Shown here in pieces: positions 36,978 to 48,451 of a stretch of 55,868 bases of DNA. Position 1 is the first letter of the stretch. Each line of letters starts with the position of its first letter. The position numbers were made by a program, and so were the translations under genes. Below the pieces are notes generated by a model. That model was not told the origin of the DNA and did not search any database. It saw nothing but the letters and a program-made list of their open reading frames with translations. Source of the stretch: a virus. Location: the IMG/VR virus record IMGVR_UViG_3300046542_000211, positions 1 to 55,868 of that record, one strand, 5' to 3'.

Positions 36978-38309
36978 ATGGATTTTAAGCAAAGCCTAAT
37001 CATCACAAAGATAGAAACTGGTCAAAGCAATATCAAGTACGCGATAGACCTCCCCAAATCTGGATCGCCTTGCGACGCTAGCAATCTTTACATAGGATTC
37101 TGCGGATGGATTTACAGTCTTGATGGAGCGCCTGTTAGCTTTGTGTTTAGCCATATGCCAGAGGCTAATTTTAGTCCGAACAGAGACCGTCCAGATGTCC
37201 AGGCGTTGTTCCAGGGTGCTCCACTTAAGTGCGGCGCAAGGTATCCTATTGATTATCAGGGATCGTTTAAAATTGGGGCAAATTGCGGAGGCAAGATATA
37301 TTGGCTAGCTGAGGCGAATTTATCAAACTCAAATGCAAAGGTTATAGTTGGTGGTCAGGGACACCTATTTCTTGCCAATGATACAAACGAAAGCATTAAT
37401 CAGTTTATTGGAAAAACACTTATTCCAGACGATGTCATAGGCAAGTGGGGAACGTATTTTGACGCACTCAATTCTTGGTCCTTGCGATCACTGAAGCCTT
37501 TCACGTTCATGGTCGCACCAGCGAAAGAATATATTTACCCTGAGCACTACCATGAAAAAAAGGCAAGCATAACCCCAATAGAACAGTTTTCGGTGCACTT
37601 TTCAAAAATGGCCAACCTCCTGAATCCAGAGGCAGAACTGGTCAAGGATAAAGAGTTCGCATATTTCAAAACAGATTCCCACTGGAATGACTACGGAGCA
37701 TCACTAGCTGCTGCCGCTTTCTGTCGAAGGGCTGGATTTGTTTACGAGCCCCCGAACGTTGAATATGTCGTAAAGCAGTTTGCCGGGGATCTAGGCTCAA
37801 AACTCACACCCCCAAAAACCGAAAGCGCTCTATTAGTCAGCGACATACATAGGCTTATCAAGCATAAAGTATTTGATAATAGCGTAGCGAATAGGGGGAA
37901 CATTGCAGTTTATGAGAACCCTAACGCAGCCAATAAAAAAACCATCATGATATTCGGAGATTCTTTTTCCGTATTTTTGGCGAATAGCCTTTCACACTCT
38001 TTCTCCAGAGTAGTTAGGATTATTTCAGGAGCCGACATAGATTGGTGCGCTGTAGATTCTGAGCGCCCCGATCATTTATTGATCGAGTTAACCTCAAGAT
38101 TCTTGATCCGGGCGCCGAGCAGTGGATTCTCAATATCCAATGAAATAAAGAAAAAATACTCGCTAATGGATGCCTCAACATTGCAAAACCTTGCGCAAAT
38201 TTTGAAATCTCATCCCACTTCAAAAGGTAATTTCCACTTGGCGGCGTGTCGCGAAGCTATGAGCGGTTTAGCTCCAGAAATCCAACAGGAAAACCAGCTA
38301 GAACTATGA
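36978..38309 (+). CDS. AlgX/SGNH-like acetyltransferase-fold protein (moron)
   Basis: 443 aa, ATG at 36978 with GGAAAG upstream. Residues about 115-385 resemble the SGNH-like catalytic domain of AlgX/AlgJ: FFDALNSWSLRSLKPFTFMV, the TDSHWNDYGASLAAAA motif (Asp/His) and IFGDSFSVFLA (nucleophile Ser in GDSxS). AlgX-type proteins O-acetylate alginate. No signal peptide is visible, unlike AlgX. The gene is A+T-rich, on the opposite strand to the late genes and flanked by terminators. These are signs of a recently acquired conversion gene that could modify host surface polysaccharide. Confidence 0.8.
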   Translation: MDFKQSLIITKIETGQSNIKYAIDLPKSGSPCDASNLYIGFCGWIYSLDGAPVSFVFSHMPEANFSPNRDRPDVQALFQGAPLKCGARYPIDYQGSFKIGANCGGKIYWLAEANLSNSNAKVIVGGQGHLFLANDTNESINQFIGKTLIPDDVIGKWGTYFDALNSWSLRSLKPFTFMVAPAKEYIYPEHYHEKKASITPIEQFSVHFSKMANLLNPEAELVKDKEFAYFKTDSHWNDYGASLAAAAFCRRAGFVYEPPNVEYVVKQFAGDLGSKLTPPKTESALLVSDIHRLIKHKVFDNSVANRGNIAVYENPNAANKKTIMIFGDSFSVFLANSLSHSFSRVVRIISGADIDWCAVDSERPDHLLIELTSRFLIRAPSSGFSISNEIKKKYSLMDASTLQNLAQILKSHPTSKGNFHLAACREAMSGLAPEIQQENQLEL

Positions 38310-38532
38310 ATTGAAGATAGCCGCATTACCGGTCTCAGCAGGATCGGTAGGCGTCTTCCGCGAGACTAGCCCAGAAGCGCGAGAGGATGTCACGGTCTCT
38401 TTAAATTGCCGTCATTTATTTTCTCCAGGCATAAAAAAGCCCGCTCGGAGCGGGCATTCTTCAGGTACAAAAAAACCGATCAAGGCGGCTGACTGTTGCG
38501 ATTGAGTCATATTGGGCTCAGGCGGAATAATG
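38310..38532. other. gap between moron and fibre gene
   Basis: This holds a terminator module and, on the minus strand, a truncated reading frame of four codons (ATG-ACG-GCA-ATT-TAA at about 38413-38399) placed where the module would start a gene. An in-frame 32-codon frame through the hairpin overlaps it. It is likely a scar left when the moron was inserted between the fibre and endolysin genes. Confidence 0.5.
38421..38455 (-). terminator. terminator-plus-ribosome-site module downstream of fibre
   Basis: GCCCGCTCCGAGCGGGC is followed on the minus strand by TTTTTTATGCCTGGAGAA. It ends the tail fibre transcript and is homologous to the module upstream of the endolysin; the two copies flank the moron. 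Confidence 0.8.
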
Positions 38533-41007
38533 CTAGGCCCCATCTAGCAGAGCCAATCGAGCCTCAAGGCGCTGAATTGCGCGATTAAGACGCTCAGTTT
38601 GAGCAGCTAGAACTTCTTCGTAACGGACGCCGTAACGATTGCCGGCAGCGACGTATGGTTGCATCACATTGCCGTCTTCGTCTTTGATCTCTGGCTGTTC
38701 TGGCCACTCATCGTAGCAGAGCAGGCCATAATCGAAGGCATCCAGCCCTTCCGACTCGAAAGCCTCCTTGACTCGTTGGGCGGAAACGCCGAAGTGCCAG
38801 CGCGCCCCATCACCTTTTATCTCCACTGCATCATTGAACTTGTACTGTATGCATTTGACTTTGGCCAATGCTTCCAGGCAAGCGTCATCAATAGGTCGAA
38901 TCTGCTGTTTGGTGCGCTCGTCTGAGGTGTTGATTGTACCTGTCGCGGAATAGACAACAGACCATAGGTTGCTCGACAGGCCAAGCGACGGGCCATTAGT
39001 CGTCTCGGGATAAAGGGAAGTCGAAGAAAAGTACAGCCGTACCGTCTCGCCTGTTGATTTTCGCACCGACCAATCCCAGCGAGACGCCGCAGTCCCTGAA
39101 GCAAATGCAGAGGTTTGGTACAGGCGAGTTTCACCCAATACAACTTCAGCTCCTGAGTTGTTCCCGTTCCATGTGTCGTATTTGAGTAAGGTGTTGAGTC
39201 CAGTTGTAGCGCCGCCACGCACCCCCTGCATGAGACAAGGACCATCTACAGAATACTGGCGATGCGTTGCGGAACTGACGTAGGAGGCCATCCCAGAAGT
39301 GGAAGAAAGGTGCCAGCCTACTTTCATACCAAACGGCATGGCCACTGCTTCATCAGTGACCAGGGAGTTATTGTAGAAAATGATCCCTCGGTTAAACTTT
39401 TTGCCTGCGGGGATTACACCCAAAGCAGCAGTAGAATCGTAGTCACCGATAGCACTTGCCCAATAAGCACAAGTGACCCCAGACGTCTCGCCAGGTTGCT
39501 GATAAGGGTTATTAGAGATCAGCGGTGCGTAGTTGAACGTGGATACCTCGCAGCCAAACGCATTGCCGGTGCCTGGTAACGCCCGAATCCCTTCGCCGTA
39601 CAGCCCCCAAACGGTTTTTGGTGTGGTTACGTTGTCGTTGTAGCCTTGGCCGGCGACACCGATACAGGCTTGGTCAGCACCATCGCGACCTGACGAGTAA
39701 GAGAACCCAGACACGCCGCCCGCCGCACGGTTAGACGCACCCATAAGCTGCGCTGCAAGTACGCGGCCAGTTTTCTTTTGGCTGGTGTAAGCAGAATCGC
39801 CCACGTACAGGGTGGTGTACTGATCGATACCACTGAAGCGCATAACCGTACCGGTCAGGTAACTGGTATCGGATTGGTACGACGGCGGAACACCAGGCAG
39901 ATCAAACATCTCAGCTCCAGCCTCAAGCTTCCACAAGGCGGCCGGGGTAGCCGTGGTGAGATACCAATTGCCTACTGGAACATGCACCGGAGGAGTCTTG
40001 CGAGTGCCATTTTGCTTGGACAGTGCATAGTTCGCCGCAGCAGCAAACGCGACATCGCAGTTCTGGCCACTCACGGCACCGAACTTCACGACATCAATAG
40101 TAGAAGTATCGACACGTTGCCAAACCACCCCGTTAGTGCTGATGATGGTCACACCACCATCATCAACATACCCCCCCACAACGCCAAGGCTCTTAAACGC
40201 CCCGGCGATCCCTTTCTTGGTAATGACTACTCGGTCAGCCCGACCTGAGTAACTGCGCAAGGCTGCATAATCGGCCAGCTTCTTGCCTTGATCCAACTGA
40301 GAGCCGACAGTTTCACCGTCCCAGCCAACCTTAGTCGCGCCCTTAGCAGGGTCAGTGGCGTCCTGGATGTCGGCAATCGCCTGAGACCGCGCCACGTCCG
40401 CGCTGAGCCAATCGGAATTAATTTTCCCGCCCGCATCTGCCAGAGGGATTTTCCCAGGGGCCGGGGCAATAGTTGCAGTTCCGCCAGTCACAACAGCGGC
40501 CGCATTCAGAGCACTGAGAGCAGCACTATCAGCGTTGATCTGCGCTGACGCGCTATCCGCCTCGACTTGCTGCGCGAGCGTCTCCACAACAAGCCGATCG
40601 GCGCTGCTGGATTCCGCATTCTCGGCCGAAATCTGCTCTGAAAGACCGGCTGCGACCTGGCTTTGAGCGGCCGCAGAGGCGCTGGAGGTCGCCGAGGCTT
40701 GGCTTGTTTGGGCGGAGCCGGCGGAAAGCGAAGCGGCATCCTTGGCGCTTACCGCCACCACAGAGGCCGAAAGGGTCTCGTCGTGCGCTTGCTCTACCTC
40801 GGTCGCGCGAGCCAGAACCTGGGCAGTTTGCGCGCTGACGGTTGCCGCCTTGGTTGCGACCTGATCGGCGTTATCGTCAACCTGGGAAGCCAAGGCAGAG
40901 ACTTCGACAAGGTCGCTGGCTGTTGCATCCCGAGCGTCTTGGATCTGCCCGAGCATTTGTACGGCGGCGTCAATCTCTGGGCCGGTATGGGCGCTGTTGT
41001 AAGCCAT
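38533..41007 (-). CDS. tail fibre/spike with S74 chaperone domain
   Basis: 824 aa from the ATG at 41007 (MAYNSAHTGPEIDAAVQMLG). Residues 20-190 are an Ala/Ser-rich trimeric coiled coil. A beta-helical receptor-binding region follows from about 270 (VDVVKFGAVSGQNCDVAFAA). The C-terminal 130 residues are a Peptidase_S74 intramolecular chaperone with the self-cleavage Ser in TSDERTKQQIRPID. A chaperone of this kind trimerises and then cuts itself off. It is the host-range determinant and is directly upstream of the moron. Confidence 0.92.
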   Translation of the reverse strand: MAYNSAHTGPEIDAAVQMLGQIQDARDATASDLVEVSALASQVDDNADQVATKAATVSAQTAQVLARATEVEQAHDETLSASVVAVSAKDAASLSAGSAQTSQASATSSASAAAQSQVAAGLSEQISAENAESSSADRLVVETLAQQVEADSASAQINADSAALSALNAAAVVTGGTATIAPAPGKIPLADAGGKINSDWLSADVARSQAIADIQDATDPAKGATKVGWDGETVGSQLDQGKKLADYAALRSYSGRADRVVITKKGIAGAFKSLGVVGGYVDDGGVTIISTNGVVWQRVDTSTIDVVKFGAVSGQNCDVAFAAAANYALSKQNGTRKTPPVHVPVGNWYLTTATPAALWKLEAGAEMFDLPGVPPSYQSDTSYLTGTVMRFSGIDQYTTLYVGDSAYTSQKKTGRVLAAQLMGASNRAAGGVSGFSYSSGRDGADQACIGVAGQGYNDNVTTPKTVWGLYGEGIRALPGTGNAFGCEVSTFNYAPLISNNPYQQPGETSGVTCAYWASAIGDYDSTAALGVIPAGKKFNRGIIFYNNSLVTDEAVAMPFGMKVGWHLSSTSGMASYVSSATHRQYSVDGPCLMQGVRGGATTGLNTLLKYDTWNGNNSGAEVVLGETRLYQTSAFASGTAASRWDWSVRKSTGETVRLYFSSTSLYPETTNGPSLGLSSNLWSVVYSATGTINTSDERTKQQIRPIDDACLEALAKVKCIQYKFNDAVEIKGDGARWHFGVSAQRVKEAFESEGLDAFDYGLLCYDEWPEQPEIKDEDGNVMQPYVAAGNRYGVRYEEVLAAQTERLNRAIQRLEARLALLDGA

Positions 41008-41016
41008 GTGTCTTTT

Positions 41017-41050
41017 CTCCAGGCACAAAAAAGCCGCCCATAAGGACGGC
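41017..41050 (-). terminator. terminator-plus-ribosome-site module upstream of fibre
   Basis: GCCGTCC-ttat-GGGCGGC, TTTTTT and then GTGCCTGGAGAA before the fibre start at 41007. Same module as at 36827, 38421 and 48406. Confidence 0.78.
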
Positions 41051-41068
41051 CTGGTTAAATAGGTTTCT

Positions 41069-41689
41069 TCAGAACGCGGTGAGGATCAGGTTGCGTTCAG
41101 CGCCAGAGAGCGTGTCGACGTAAACTCCCAGCAGCTGCTTGGGGTATTCGATGTTCGCCGAGTAGACCTGCATGGCTGGAGAGAGGGCTCTCTCGACTCT
41201 TGCGGTTGCTACGGCCCCCGGCATATATCCAGCCCAACCCTTCGTTGTCTGCGGCGTGATGCCAACGCTCAACACAAGCTCATTCTGTGCTCGGGTCGTA
41301 ATATCAACCGGTGCAGCCGGGGAAACCTGCGATTCAAGCTTGATGTTTGACCAGCCCGGAGCGCGGAACACCAGGACCGATACATACAGGGGATTGGATG
41401 CGGCCTTTTCCCATCGTGGCGGCGGGAGACCCGGGACATACCTCGCCGCGCAGACGTAGTCCTGCGATCCGTTGTCCCAGCGCTGCCACCCTTCCGAAGT
41501 CATGGTGGTATGGATCGATTCGCTGCGCGGTGACATGACCCCCACGACCAAGTCGCCAGGCTGTACGCCACTTGGAAACTGAGGCGCAGCCGGCGCTGAG
41601 CCATCTGACAGAAGATTCGTTACGCCAATGAACAGCCACGCAGAGCGGGGGCCCAGCAGGCCGCCACCCATAAATGCCGCTTCCATCAT
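41069..41689 (-). CDS. 206-aa tail protein
   Basis: ATG at 41689 overlaps the previous stop (ATGA). MMEAAFMGGGLLGPRSAWLF, then SDGSAPAAPQFPSGVQPGDL, is a beta-rich pattern (QPGDLVVGVM) shared by tail-fibre accessory or receptor-binding proteins. It lies between the tail tip genes and the fibre and is probably part of the distal tail; exact role unknown. Confidence 0.6.
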   Translation of the reverse strand: MMEAAFMGGGLLGPRSAWLFIGVTNLLSDGSAPAAPQFPSGVQPGDLVVGVMSPRSESIHTTMTSEGWQRWDNGSQDYVCAARYVPGLPPPRWEKAASNPLYVSVLVFRAPGWSNIKLESQVSPAAPVDITTRAQNELVLSVGITPQTTKGWAGYMPGAVATARVERALSPAMQVYSANIEYPKQLLGVYVDTLSGAERNLILTAF

Positions 41690-42414
41690 GAGCGCGCCCC
41701 CACCTTGCCGACCCACCCCGTGCCGATCCAGATCAGGATCACTGTCATCCACTCGGCGCCGGGGGCCGGCGCCTGGCTGTTGTCCCACAGAATTCCGGCA
41801 GGCCACGTTATTGCGGCAGTACCGGTGATGTGCACTACAACGGACATCGCCCGGGTGGCCGATGGCGCATTGGTGAGCGACAGCGTGCGCGGCACGGTGG
41901 CGCTGATTCTGAACACCTGGCTGATGGATAGATCAAGCGCGGCGGTGGCCGGGATCACGTCCAGGTCATAGCGCCGCAGGCTGCCTGAAAACTCCACGCC
42001 GGTCCCGTCCATCTTGGCTACAAGAGGGAGCCCGCCCTTCCCTGCTACGGCCGGCAAGCCAGCAGAGGATTGGGCCGCCGCCGCAGCAGCCTGCGCAGTG
42101 TCGCGCGAGGCCTTGCTGATCTCGGCTTGAGCTTTCGAAATTACCGCCTGGTCAGTAGCTACCTGAGCGCTTTGAGCGGCCGCGCTGGCCTTCGTGGTTG
42201 CCGCGGACACCTGGACCTCACCATTGATAGTGGCCTGCTGCGCACTTTCAGCGGCCGTTTCAACGCACTGATCGATGTAGGCCGCAACCACATTGACCTG
42301 GTCGCCGAAGGGCGGCAGCGCCTGCATGAAATTGTCCGCCAGTGTTGCAAATGTCCCGGCGGCGTTCTGCCGGCTGGGCGCCTTCGGAAGTGGCGCGATG
42401 GTTGGCGTCGTCAT
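41686..42414 (-). CDS. 242-aa tail-tip/fibre-like protein
   Basis: [20 protein letters not shown], then FATLADNFMQALPPFGDQVN, is followed by an Ala-rich coiled coil (about 55-115) and a beta domain (LSLTNAPSATRAMSVVVHIT). This N-terminal type occurs in many Pseudomonas siphophages immediately after the tape measure gene cluster. Probably a short side fibre or tail-tip protein. Confidence 0.65.
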   Translation of the reverse strand: MTTPTIAPLPKAPSRQNAAGTFATLADNFMQALPPFGDQVNVVAAYIDQCVETAAESAQQATINGEVQVSAATTKASAAAQSAQVATDQAVISKAQAEISKASRDTAQAAAAAAQSSAGLPAVAGKGGLPLVAKMDGTGVEFSGSLRRYDLDVIPATAALDLSISQVFRISATVPRTLSLTNAPSATRAMSVVVHITGTAAITWPAGILWDNSQAPAPGAEWMTVILIWIGTGWVGKVGARS

Positions 42415-43394
42415 TAAACAAGTCCTTCAACAGAAATTGAGCAGTCCGACACCGTCGGGCTACTGATCACCAGGTTAAATTCCCGGTAATAGCCATAGAG
42501 AATGGTCGACTGGTAACCGGCCTCGCCGATCCAGACGATCGGCTTTGCGCGGTGCCTGGCGAGCGTGCGCTGAACCGCGCTCAGTCTCGCCGTCTCGATC
42601 ACCAGGTCGAACTCGGCGCGCTTGGAATAGCCGCGCTCGATGACGGTAACGTTGCCGAAGTCATCAAAATCCTTGCGGCTGTAATCGGTGATTCCCACAG
42701 ATGTGCCGTACAGCGCTTTGCCAAGCTCGGCCATCTTGCCCAGAATCAGCGCGCCGGCCTTGGCCACGCCGCCCGGCTGGGAGATGACGATCTCGATAGA
42801 GCCGTAATTCCCTACCGGCACATCCAGCATCACAAAGTCTTCATTCAACTCGACAGGGTTGAAGAAGTAGTCATACCAATCCGTGATCCCGTCGGTTGAC
42901 ACAGGCGAGGCCTGCGACTCGTACACGATGCCCTGATAGGGGTCGGTCACCCGTACCAGGATCGAGGCCGCCTCGATGCCGAAGAACGCCAGCGCATCGG
43001 TCGCCCTGCCCGGCGCGACCGTTACCGAAATGCTTTCTGGGTTTGTGGTGGCGGTACCGATCTTGTCGTCGAACATCTTCCAACGGTTGGTTGCGCCCAA
43101 ATCCAGCCAGGTCGGCGGGTCAGTAGGCGCCGCCTCGGGGCTCACATTGGTATTGGCAACAAGCGCCTCATAGTTGCGGCTATTCAGCATTACCCGGCCG
43201 CCGACAACGTAGGCCGTAGTAGAGACCCAGACTGCGTAGTCGGCTTCTGGAACGTTGGTAATGAGTGATGCAACTTGGAAAGCCTGCCCAACTTGAACAA
43301 TCAGCGGCTCAGCATCCGGCTCAACCAGCAAGGCCCCCATGGGGCCCAGGGTCGACATGCTGGGCGTGATTTCTATCGGCTCAATAATCCTCAC
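42414..43394 (-). CDS. minor tail protein, 326 aa
   Basis: [20 protein letters not shown]. The middle carries [20 protein letters not shown], a carbohydrate-binding-like small module, and the C-terminus is [20 protein letters not shown]. The position right after the tape measure gene suggests a distal tail protein. The start overlaps the tape measure stop (ATGA). Confidence 0.65.
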   Translation of the reverse strand: MRIIEPIEITPSMSTLGPMGALLVEPDAEPLIVQVGQAFQVASLITNVPEADYAVWVSTTAYVVGGRVMLNSRNYEALVANTNVSPEAAPTDPPTWLDLGATNRWKMFDDKIGTATTNPESISVTVAPGRATDALAFFGIEAASILVRVTDPYQGIVYESQASPVSTDGITDWYDYFFNPVELNEDFVMLDVPVGNYGSIEIVISQPGGVAKAGALILGKMAELGKALYGTSVGITDYSRKDFDDFGNVTVIERGYSKRAEFDLVIETARLSAVQRTLARHRAKPIVWIGEAGYQSTILYGYYREFNLVISSPTVSDCSISVEGLV

Positions 43395-46300
43395 GCGAAC
43401 AACTCCTGTTCCAGTTTCTGCGGCAGCAGGTCGGTGTTTTTCGCTGCTTTCATGGTGTTTTTCGCGATCGCAAATAGCGCCGATTTGAGCTCAGCCCTGA
43501 GTTGACGCACCTCATCTGCCGCCTCCCGCCCATTTCCCCCCTTGAGCATCGCGGCCGTCTGGTTGGCGTTGTAGATCCGGCTCGGGCCTGTAACCTCCAG
43601 TTCCGGACCGTTCTCGCCAACCAGGCGCAGGCCGCCGCCGAAGCTGCCACCGGCAGCGAAGCCCGGTATGCCGGCCGCTTTTTTCTGCGCGTACTCATCC
43701 GACCCAAACAGCAATGCTGTCAGTTGGTCTGGGGTCATCGCGCCAGAGGCCATTTGGCTAATCCAGAAATCGAGCCCAGACCGGTCGGCATCGCGATGCA
43801 ATACCGACTTGTATGCGCCCGACACATACCGCTCCAGGTAGCTTTTGGCATTGGCCTGACCGGCCGAACCATCGCCCTCGGTTGTGATTCCGGTGGCTGC
43901 CACCCTGGCTGCGATCTGGTCATAGGTAAGGGCGCCCGATTGAAGCTCACTAACCCAAGAGGCCTTGCCTTCAGCGTCCGATTTGCGACCGAGCACCGAG
44001 TTGTAAATCGACTCGACCAAATTATCATTGTTGGTTGCGGTGCCGTCCGCCGCTGAGCCGGTGATGGCAGAGATCGCGGCAACCACCGTGGCACTCATTG
44101 CCGATATCGCCGTCGCCACGTCAATGACTGATGAGTCGATGCCGTTGAGCGCATCCATCTGCGCCTGGGCGAACGCCAGTTGCTGATCGAACTGCGCCAT
44201 TTGATCGTCATACGACTTTTCAGCCTGATCCAGCTGCTCTTGCAGGGTTTTCACTGTCTGCTCTGCAGTGGTCAGTTGCTTGCCATTCAGCGCATTGAGC
44301 TCGGCAATCTTGTTGGCGGTGCGCCCTTGGTCACGCTGAAAGTCCAGCATTGAGCTGTAGGCGTCGGTGTTGTTGCTGTCGAGTACGTCGAGCGCATCGC
44401 TGAGACCGGTGAAGTCTGCCAACGATCCGCCCGAGCGAGCCTTTTCCAAGGCGCCTTGCAGCGTGGCCTGAGCCTGATTGCGCAGCGCCTTGACTGCCTC
44501 GTCCGAGTCGCCACGCAACCGCTTCAGCGCAGTGCCGAGGTCATTGCTGACTCCAGTCAAGTCGCTGACGTTACTGCCTGCCGTGCTGAGCATGTCGTTG
44601 AGCGATGTAACGCGAGCGTTGTAAGCCTCGGTGACCGCTTTCTGCTCGGCGGCAACGGCCCGCTGAACCGCACCATATGCAGCGTTCACCGCCCCCATCA
44701 GGGAGTCAACAATGGCTTTGGCCGCTTCTTCCGCTGCCTTTTGAGCCGCTTCCGCTGCCGCCTTCTGGGCCTCCTCGGCCGCTGCCGCGCGCTGCTCAAG
44801 GATCGAGTAGGACGCCGCTGCGTTGCCGGCCAGGCCAGTCAGCGTGATGAACATGGACCGGCCGGCCTCGGTGGTCACGTCCAGCGCCTCGATCATATCC
44901 CGGTAACCCTTGCGGGTTTCCGGCAGCGCAATATTCAGATTCGCGAACTGCTTGTTGACGGCCTCCAGGGTGTCGTCAGCCTTCTCGGTTTCGCTGAAGA
45001 AGTTGGCGTAGTAAGTGTTGACGCGAGCTGACAGCGCATCGAATCCGCCAGCCATGGCCGACAACTGCTCAGCCATCTTGCCGCCAGTCACCGACACATC
45101 GAACAGACCGACGTTCAGGTTGGTCATGACCGAGTTGACGCTTTCGAGGTTCTGCACGAACGCCGTCAGCGCCTCGACGTTGTAGCCATCCAGGCCTGAC
45201 CCTGTTGCCGAATTGATCGCCGAGGCCATCGAGTCAGCGGTGCTGCTGAACCACTTGGTCACCTCCTCCTGGATCTGCTCGGCAGTCTTGTCCTTGGTGC
45301 TGATCTTTGTCGCAGCGACGTTCAGGCCGTCGAGCACGCCGTCGTTCAGGTTTACGTTGAGGCGATCGAACAGGCCAAGCACAGCCCCTTCGGTGGCGTC
45401 ATAGGTCGCATCCAGCGATGCCTGCATTTCAGGATCGAGCGCAGACAGGCGGGTGCGCTTCTTATTGCTGGAGAACAGCCCGCCTTTTTTCTTCTGGTAC
45501 TCGAACTGCTTGGCACTGAGATCACCATCCTCAACGCCGAGCTGGATGCCCTGGTCCTTGGTCTGCCATTTTCCGCCAAACAGTGAGCCGCCCAGGTATC
45601 CGCCGATGGCCGCACCAATGGCCGCGCCTATGCCTGGAATCGGGATCAGGATCTGCCCGGCTACAGCACCGGCTGCAGCGCCGACCCCGCCAGCTACAGC
45701 ACCCTTGACGCCGCTTTGACCGTAACCGTACAGCGCACCGCCGAGCCCGTAACCGGCGGCACCCAGACCGCTCAGGCCTGAGCCCGCTATGCCGTTAACG
45801 CTGCCGCCAGCCCCGGCCGAGAAGTTCGACACGTTGGCATATCCAGCCGCGGTGGAACCGCTGCCACTGCTGAACATGCCGCCGACTGCGCTGCTGCCGT
45901 AGTCGTAAACACCGCTCAGGCCGCCTGCCTGATAGGCGCCATAGAGATTGCTGCCGGTACCACTCAGGAACTTGTAGGCCGACGTTCCGTAGTTGGCAAC
46001 GTCCGCAAGGCCAATACCGCCCGAACCAGCAGAGCCAGCGGAGCCGCCAAGAGCGCTCGCCGCGGCGCTGCCAGAAAGGCCAAGCGTCCCCAGAATGACC
46101 GGCATCACCTGGGACTTGACGGCAATCCTGGCGATCTCGGCAATGATTGTGTTCGCGAAATCCTTGAACGATGCCTTGCCAGTCGTGATAAAGCTGACCA
46201 GCACGTCCTCGAGGCCGGTGAAGGCCTTGGTGAAAGCCGAGTTGACTTGCCCTGCAACGTTTTTGACTTGCTCCAGATACGTCTCATAGGCCGATGTGGC

Positions 46301-48400
46301 GCCGTTGAGCCAGTTGGTCTGCTCTGCTTCGACGGCGCTGTAGTAATCCTTCTGCATGGCCAGGCGCTGAGCCAAGGCCTGCCGAACGGCCGCTGTCTCC
46401 TGTTTGTAGACGCTGTCGTCGATCTGGTTTTTGTTTTTCTGAGCCAACAGTCTGTCCAGCTTGTCTTGGTACTCCTGCTGGATCTTGATATCTTCCTGCA
46501 GGCGACGACGGGCCTCGTCGCCCATGCCGACGCCGGCAACCGACAACTCCAGTTGCTTCTTGGTCGTCGAAAGCTGATCGTTCAGCGCATCGACGTAGGA
46601 CTGCACTGCTGCCTCTTGCTTCTTGAGGCGGCCCGTCTCATTGGTGGACAGGATGTTGAGCTTGGTGTCTGCGTCCTGCTCGGCCTTGACCATATTGGCC
46701 CGGGCGTCTGCGATCTTCTGGTCAAGCGCGATTCGCTGATCGGACGAAGTGCTTTTTCTACCCTTGATCGATTCGAGGGCATCGATTTCAGCCTGATACG
46801 CCGCTGTGATTCGCCCCTTATCCTTCTCGACCAGGGCCGTGCTCTGCTCGCTGTATTCCTTCTGCGTGATCAGGCTGTTCTTTTGCGCCGCATCCAGGAT
46901 CCGCTGGGAATTCTGGTATTCGTCGGTGATCAGCTTCAGCTTGTTCTGGGCGTCGTTGAACGCGGTGAGATCGACTGCGGAGTTTGGCAACTTCGCAGCC
47001 TTGGCCTGGTCATCGGCAATCTGCTTTCTCAGTGCTGCCGCGGCCTTCTCATACTTGGCCTGCTCGTCAGAACTCCAAGAGTCATTGGTGATGTTCTTCG
47101 TTCGCGCCTTATCCAGAGCCGAAAGGCGATCATTCAGCTTCTCGACATTGGTGGCGGCCGCGCCGGCTTCTTTGTTGATCAGCTCGATGCCGGCGATGGC
47201 GTCTTTCTGGTTTTGCCCTCGAAGACCTTCAGTTGCTTCATTCAGTGCGTTGTTTTGCAAGGCGATCTTGAGGCGGGCGATCTCTTTTGTGTCCGCCTCA
47301 TAGCGGAACGGGTCTTCCTTCGCAGCATCGCGACCGCCGGCTGTCATCTGGGCTAGTCGGGCCTCAGCGTCTGCAAGTTGCTCGCTCATGCTGCGTTCAC
47401 GGCCCACGCTGGCCAGCCCGCTCAGCGCTTCGCTGGTTGCAGACTTGATCCCGTTCCAGCCCCGCTGCCAAAGGTTCAGGTTCTCGACCACCTGCTTGGA
47501 TCGGTTCTGAACGGTGTCTGCGTAGGTGTCCGTCAGCAGCTTGACCGCTTCCTGTTCGCGGCCCTGCTCCTTGAGAGAGGCGATTTGCGCGTAGACGGAA
47601 GCCGTCAGAAATCCGTATTGGTCGTTCAGCTCCTTGGCAGCTGCAACCGGGTCTTTGCCGATCTTTACGAACTCGGCGACCGTTTCGGCAACAGCCCGTC
47701 CGGTTGACTCCTGCATCTGCAGGGCCGCCGTAGCGACCGCCTCAAAGCTGCTGCTGGCAAGCTTTCCGCTGCCGGCCATCTGAGCCAGTACGTCGGCTGC
47801 TTTGCTAGTGGTTCCGACGGTTTCGCCGATTTTGCCGGCCATGGCCGACAGGCTATCAGCCGAGGTGCCGGCCGCATTGCCGGTCAGGATCAGTGCCTCC
47901 CTGTAGCGCGCAGACTCTTCGGCGCCCTTGTAGTAGGCAAACCCAAGGCCAGCGGCTGCGGCCGCCGCCAGGGTGAACGGGTTGATCAGGCCCGCGACAT
48001 AGCCACCCAGCGCCTTCGCTGCCGGGCCGACGCCACCGAACATATCCTTGAGCTGGCCGCCCTGCTGCAGGAGCACGGTCAGCGGAGCCTGGCCAGCCTG
48101 GAGGCTGGTTACAATGTCGGTCATCTGCGCCGGAACGCCACGAAGGGCCGCGGCCGTCTGCTTGGCGGAAACGCCCAGCTTTTCGGTTTGCCTGGTCAAT
48201 CCTTCAGTGGATTTCTCGGTGGTCTTGGTCTGAGCCCCCAAGCCCTGCATGGACTCCTCAGCCTTATCAGCAGACTGGGCCAGCGACAAGGTGGCCTTTT
48301 CGGCCTTGCCGCCAGACAGGGCCAGCTTGTCGAGGTCGTCTGCCGCCTGCGTGGCCTCGTCCGAGTTAATGCGTATGCCAAGCTCGGCAATCGAGGTCAT
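43391..48400 (-). CDS. tail tape measure protein with DUF4214
   Basis: 1669 aa, the largest gene. [20 protein letters not shown] opens a tape measure N-terminus with extensive coiled coils. Gly/Ala-rich hydrophobic segments occur near 830-960 ([20 protein letters not shown]). Two DUF4214-like repeats are at about 1450-1580 ([40 protein letters not shown]), and the C-terminus ends [12 protein letters not shown]. It sets tail length, so this length predicts a tail of roughly 0.25 micrometre. Confidence 0.95.
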   Translation of the reverse strand: MTSIAELGIRINSDEATQAADDLDKLALSGGKAEKATLSLAQSADKAEESMQGLGAQTKTTEKSTEGLTRQTEKLGVSAKQTAAALRGVPAQMTDIVTSLQAGQAPLTVLLQQGGQLKDMFGGVGPAAKALGGYVAGLINPFTLAAAAAAGLGFAYYKGAEESARYREALILTGNAAGTSADSLSAMAGKIGETVGTTSKAADVLAQMAGSGKLASSSFEAVATAALQMQESTGRAVAETVAEFVKIGKDPVAAAKELNDQYGFLTASVYAQIASLKEQGREQEAVKLLTDTYADTVQNRSKQVVENLNLWQRGWNGIKSATSEALSGLASVGRERSMSEQLADAEARLAQMTAGGRDAAKEDPFRYEADTKEIARLKIALQNNALNEATEGLRGQNQKDAIAGIELINKEAGAAATNVEKLNDRLSALDKARTKNITNDSWSSDEQAKYEKAAAALRKQIADDQAKAAKLPNSAVDLTAFNDAQNKLKLITDEYQNSQRILDAAQKNSLITQKEYSEQSTALVEKDKGRITAAYQAEIDALESIKGRKSTSSDQRIALDQKIADARANMVKAEQDADTKLNILSTNETGRLKKQEAAVQSYVDALNDQLSTTKKQLELSVAGVGMGDEARRRLQEDIKIQQEYQDKLDRLLAQKNKNQIDDSVYKQETAAVRQALAQRLAMQKDYYSAVEAEQTNWLNGATSAYETYLEQVKNVAGQVNSAFTKAFTGLEDVLVSFITTGKASFKDFANTIIAEIARIAVKSQVMPVILGTLGLSGSAAASALGGSAGSAGSGGIGLADVANYGTSAYKFLSGTGSNLYGAYQAGGLSGVYDYGSSAVGGMFSSGSGSTAAGYANVSNFSAGAGGSVNGIAGSGLSGLGAAGYGLGGALYGYGQSGVKGAVAGGVGAAAGAVAGQILIPIPGIGAAIGAAIGGYLGGSLFGGKWQTKDQGIQLGVEDGDLSAKQFEYQKKKGGLFSSNKKRTRLSALDPEMQASLDATYDATEGAVLGLFDRLNVNLNDGVLDGLNVAATKISTKDKTAEQIQEEVTKWFSSTADSMASAINSATGSGLDGYNVEALTAFVQNLESVNSVMTNLNVGLFDVSVTGGKMAEQLSAMAGGFDALSARVNTYYANFFSETEKADDTLEAVNKQFANLNIALPETRKGYRDMIEALDVTTEAGRSMFITLTGLAGNAAASYSILEQRAAAAEEAQKAAAEAAQKAAEEAAKAIVDSLMGAVNAAYGAVQRAVAAEQKAVTEAYNARVTSLNDMLSTAGSNVSDLTGVSNDLGTALKRLRGDSDEAVKALRNQAQATLQGALEKARSGGSLADFTGLSDALDVLDSNNTDAYSSMLDFQRDQGRTANKIAELNALNGKQLTTAEQTVKTLQEQLDQAEKSYDDQMAQFDQQLAFAQAQMDALNGIDSSVIDVATAISAMSATVVAAISAITGSAADGTATNNDNLVESIYNSVLGRKSDAEGKASWVSELQSGALTYDQIAARVAATGITTEGDGSAGQANAKSYLERYVSGAYKSVLHRDADRSGLDFWISQMASGAMTPDQLTALLFGSDEYAQKKAAGIPGFAAGGSFGGGLRLVGENGPELEVTGPSRIYNANQTAAMLKGGNGREAADEVRQLRAELKSALFAIAKNTMKAAKNTDLLPQKLEQELFA

Positions 48401-48405
48401 ATGAG

Positions 48406-48440
48406 TCTCCAGGCAATAAAAAACCCGCCGATGCGGGCCC
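48406..48440 (-). terminator. terminator-plus-ribosome-site module upstream of tape measure
   Basis: CCCGC-atcg-GCGGG, TTTTTT, then ATTGCCTGGAGACTCAT before the start at 48400. Confidence 0.75.
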
Positions 48441-48451
48441 TGTGTTCTGAA

